The translations under genes and the position numbers were made by a program. This document shows positions 56,490-56,940 of a DNA stretch of 56,940 bases, in pieces. Every line of letters begins with the position of its first letter. Positions within the stretch are counted from its first letter, which is position 1. Source of the stretch: Natronobacillus azotifigens (GTDB taxonomy: Bacteria; Bacillota; Bacilli; Bacillales; Amphibacillaceae); assembly GCF_026805325.1 (NCBI RefSeq), contig NZ_JAPRAT010000026.1:1-56940 (forward strand). Reading direction: 5' to 3'. The notes below the pieces were generated by a model that was not told the DNA's origin, did no database searches, and saw only the letters and a list, made by a program, of their open reading frames with translations.

Positions 56490-56879
56490 CACAAACTGTG
56501 TGGTAAGTGATTTATATTTTTCACTTTAATGATGTTCACATGAGGATGGAGGCTAAAAAATGGGGCTAACCTCGTCAAGATGGCTGATCTTGCTTAGGTT
56601 TAGGTCAAAAAATGAGGCTAACCTCGTCAAGATAGCCAATCTTGCTTAGGTTTAGGTCAAAAAATGTGACTAACCTCGTCAAGAAGCCCAATCTTGCTTA
56701 GGTTCAGGTCAAAAAGTGGGACTAACCTCGTCAAGATAGCCGATCTTGCTTAGGTTCAGGTCAAAAAGTGGGACTAACCTCGTCAAGAAGCCCAATCTTG
56801 CCGAGGTTCAGGTCAAAAAACAGCTACAACCTCGTTGAAACGGCCACTATAACCTAGATTCGTTACTCCACAGTTTATA
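56490..56879. mobile_element. MITE-like element C with CAYAAACTG termini
   Basis: The left end is CACAAACTGTGTGGTAAGTG; the reverse complement of the right end is TATAAACTGTGGAGTAACGA. These match the ends of elements A (6091) and B (21275). The interior is different: it holds a tandem array of 52-base hairpin units in place of the GGCTTCAGCTAAC palindrome. No gene lies in the 494 bases after yteA. Confidence 0.55.
56566..56855. repeat. 52-bp tandem hairpin array, about 5.5 units
   Basis: CTAACCTCGTCAAGA recurs at 56566, 56618, 56670, 56722 and 56774, exactly 52 bases apart, with a degenerate sixth start at 56824. Each unit is an interrupted palindrome: AACCT and CAAGAT pair with ATCTTG and AGGTT. 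In the fifth unit the outer stem is extended to AACCTCG/CGAGGTT. The hairpin loop is the most variable part (GGCTG, AGCCA, AGCCG or a GAAGCCCAA form). Direct repeats fill the whole period, so there are no unique spacers and it is not a CRISPR array. Confidence 0.85.
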
Positions 56880-56940
56880 CATAATGCGCAGTATTTTAAC
56901 GTATTGTAGTGGATTAAATAAATACGTTTAATATTATATA

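Noticed and set aside
56566..56855. Tandem array considered as a CRISPR array
   Set aside because: The whole 52-base unit repeats, with no unique spacers, and no cas gene is in the window.

Overview
The window is a contiguous stretch of low-GC Gram-positive chromosome from an endospore-forming Bacillaceae bacterium. The evidence is the sporulation genes (gpr, spoIIP, yqxA, yqfC, yqfD, yteA), strong AGGAGG-type ribosome sites with many TTG and GTG starts, a CIRCE/HrcA heat-shock operon, a glycine T-box, and a gene order that follows the comE-to-ispG arc of Bacillus subtilis almost step by step. The AT-rich composition and some gene content suggest a Gracilibacillus/Halobacillus/Virgibacillus-type relative, but I cannot fix the genus by eye.

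Layout. 204-4719: late competence genes comEA, comEB and comEC, interrupted by a kinase-like gene that needs two frame corrections. 5062-9872: holA, rpsT (reverse), gpr, spoIIP, yqxA. 9965-13025: lepA and hemW. 13202-21187: hrcA-grpE-dnaK-dnaJ-prmA-rsmE-mtaB, with CIRCE at the front. 21503-23311: yqeW (reverse), rpsU, yqeY. 23685-33882: nfeD-floA, a yqfB-position gene, yqfC-yqfD-phoH, pgpH-ybeY-dgkA, era, yqzL. 33925-38817: recO, T-box-controlled glyQ-glyS, ppsR. 39457-44923: dnaG, rpoD, an unknown membrane protein, trmK, nif3. 45002-50914: ispH (reverse), cshB, nfo, yqfT (reverse), a lytic transglycosylase, ispG (reverse). 51279-54542: an orphan anchored protein, a short NfeD protein, and a Na/Pi cotransporter with Pho-box-like repeats. 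55060-55659: six tRNA genes. 55814-56446: yteA. The window ends in a tandem hairpin array.

Functional themes are housekeeping: DNA uptake (comEA/EC), chaperones and their HrcA-CIRCE control, ribosome and tRNA maturation (prmA, rsmE, mtaB, ybeY, era, trmK), replication priming and sigma factor (dnaG, rpoD), isoprenoid synthesis (ispG, ispH), membrane microdomains (nfeD/floA), and spore formation and germination.

The unusual content is mostly between genes. (1) Three elements at 6091, 21275 and 56490 share terminal inverted repeats close to CAYAAACTG but carry different palindromic interiors; the last holds about five copies of a 52-bp hairpin unit. (2) Three copies (26054, 51651, 52596) look like right-end or TnpB-tail remnants of IS200/IS605 elements, two of them bracketing the short nfeD gene. 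(3) A separate element with terminal inverted repeats lies at 45991. (4) A frameshifted phosphotransferase sits inside the comE operon. (5) 11-bp-spaced Pho-box-like repeats precede the phosphate transporter. Several genes expected from the B. subtilis order (cdd, ccpN, yqxD, cccA) are absent. I did not find a clearly new protein-based system. The best candidates for something undescribed are the CAYAAACTG elements with their hairpin array.
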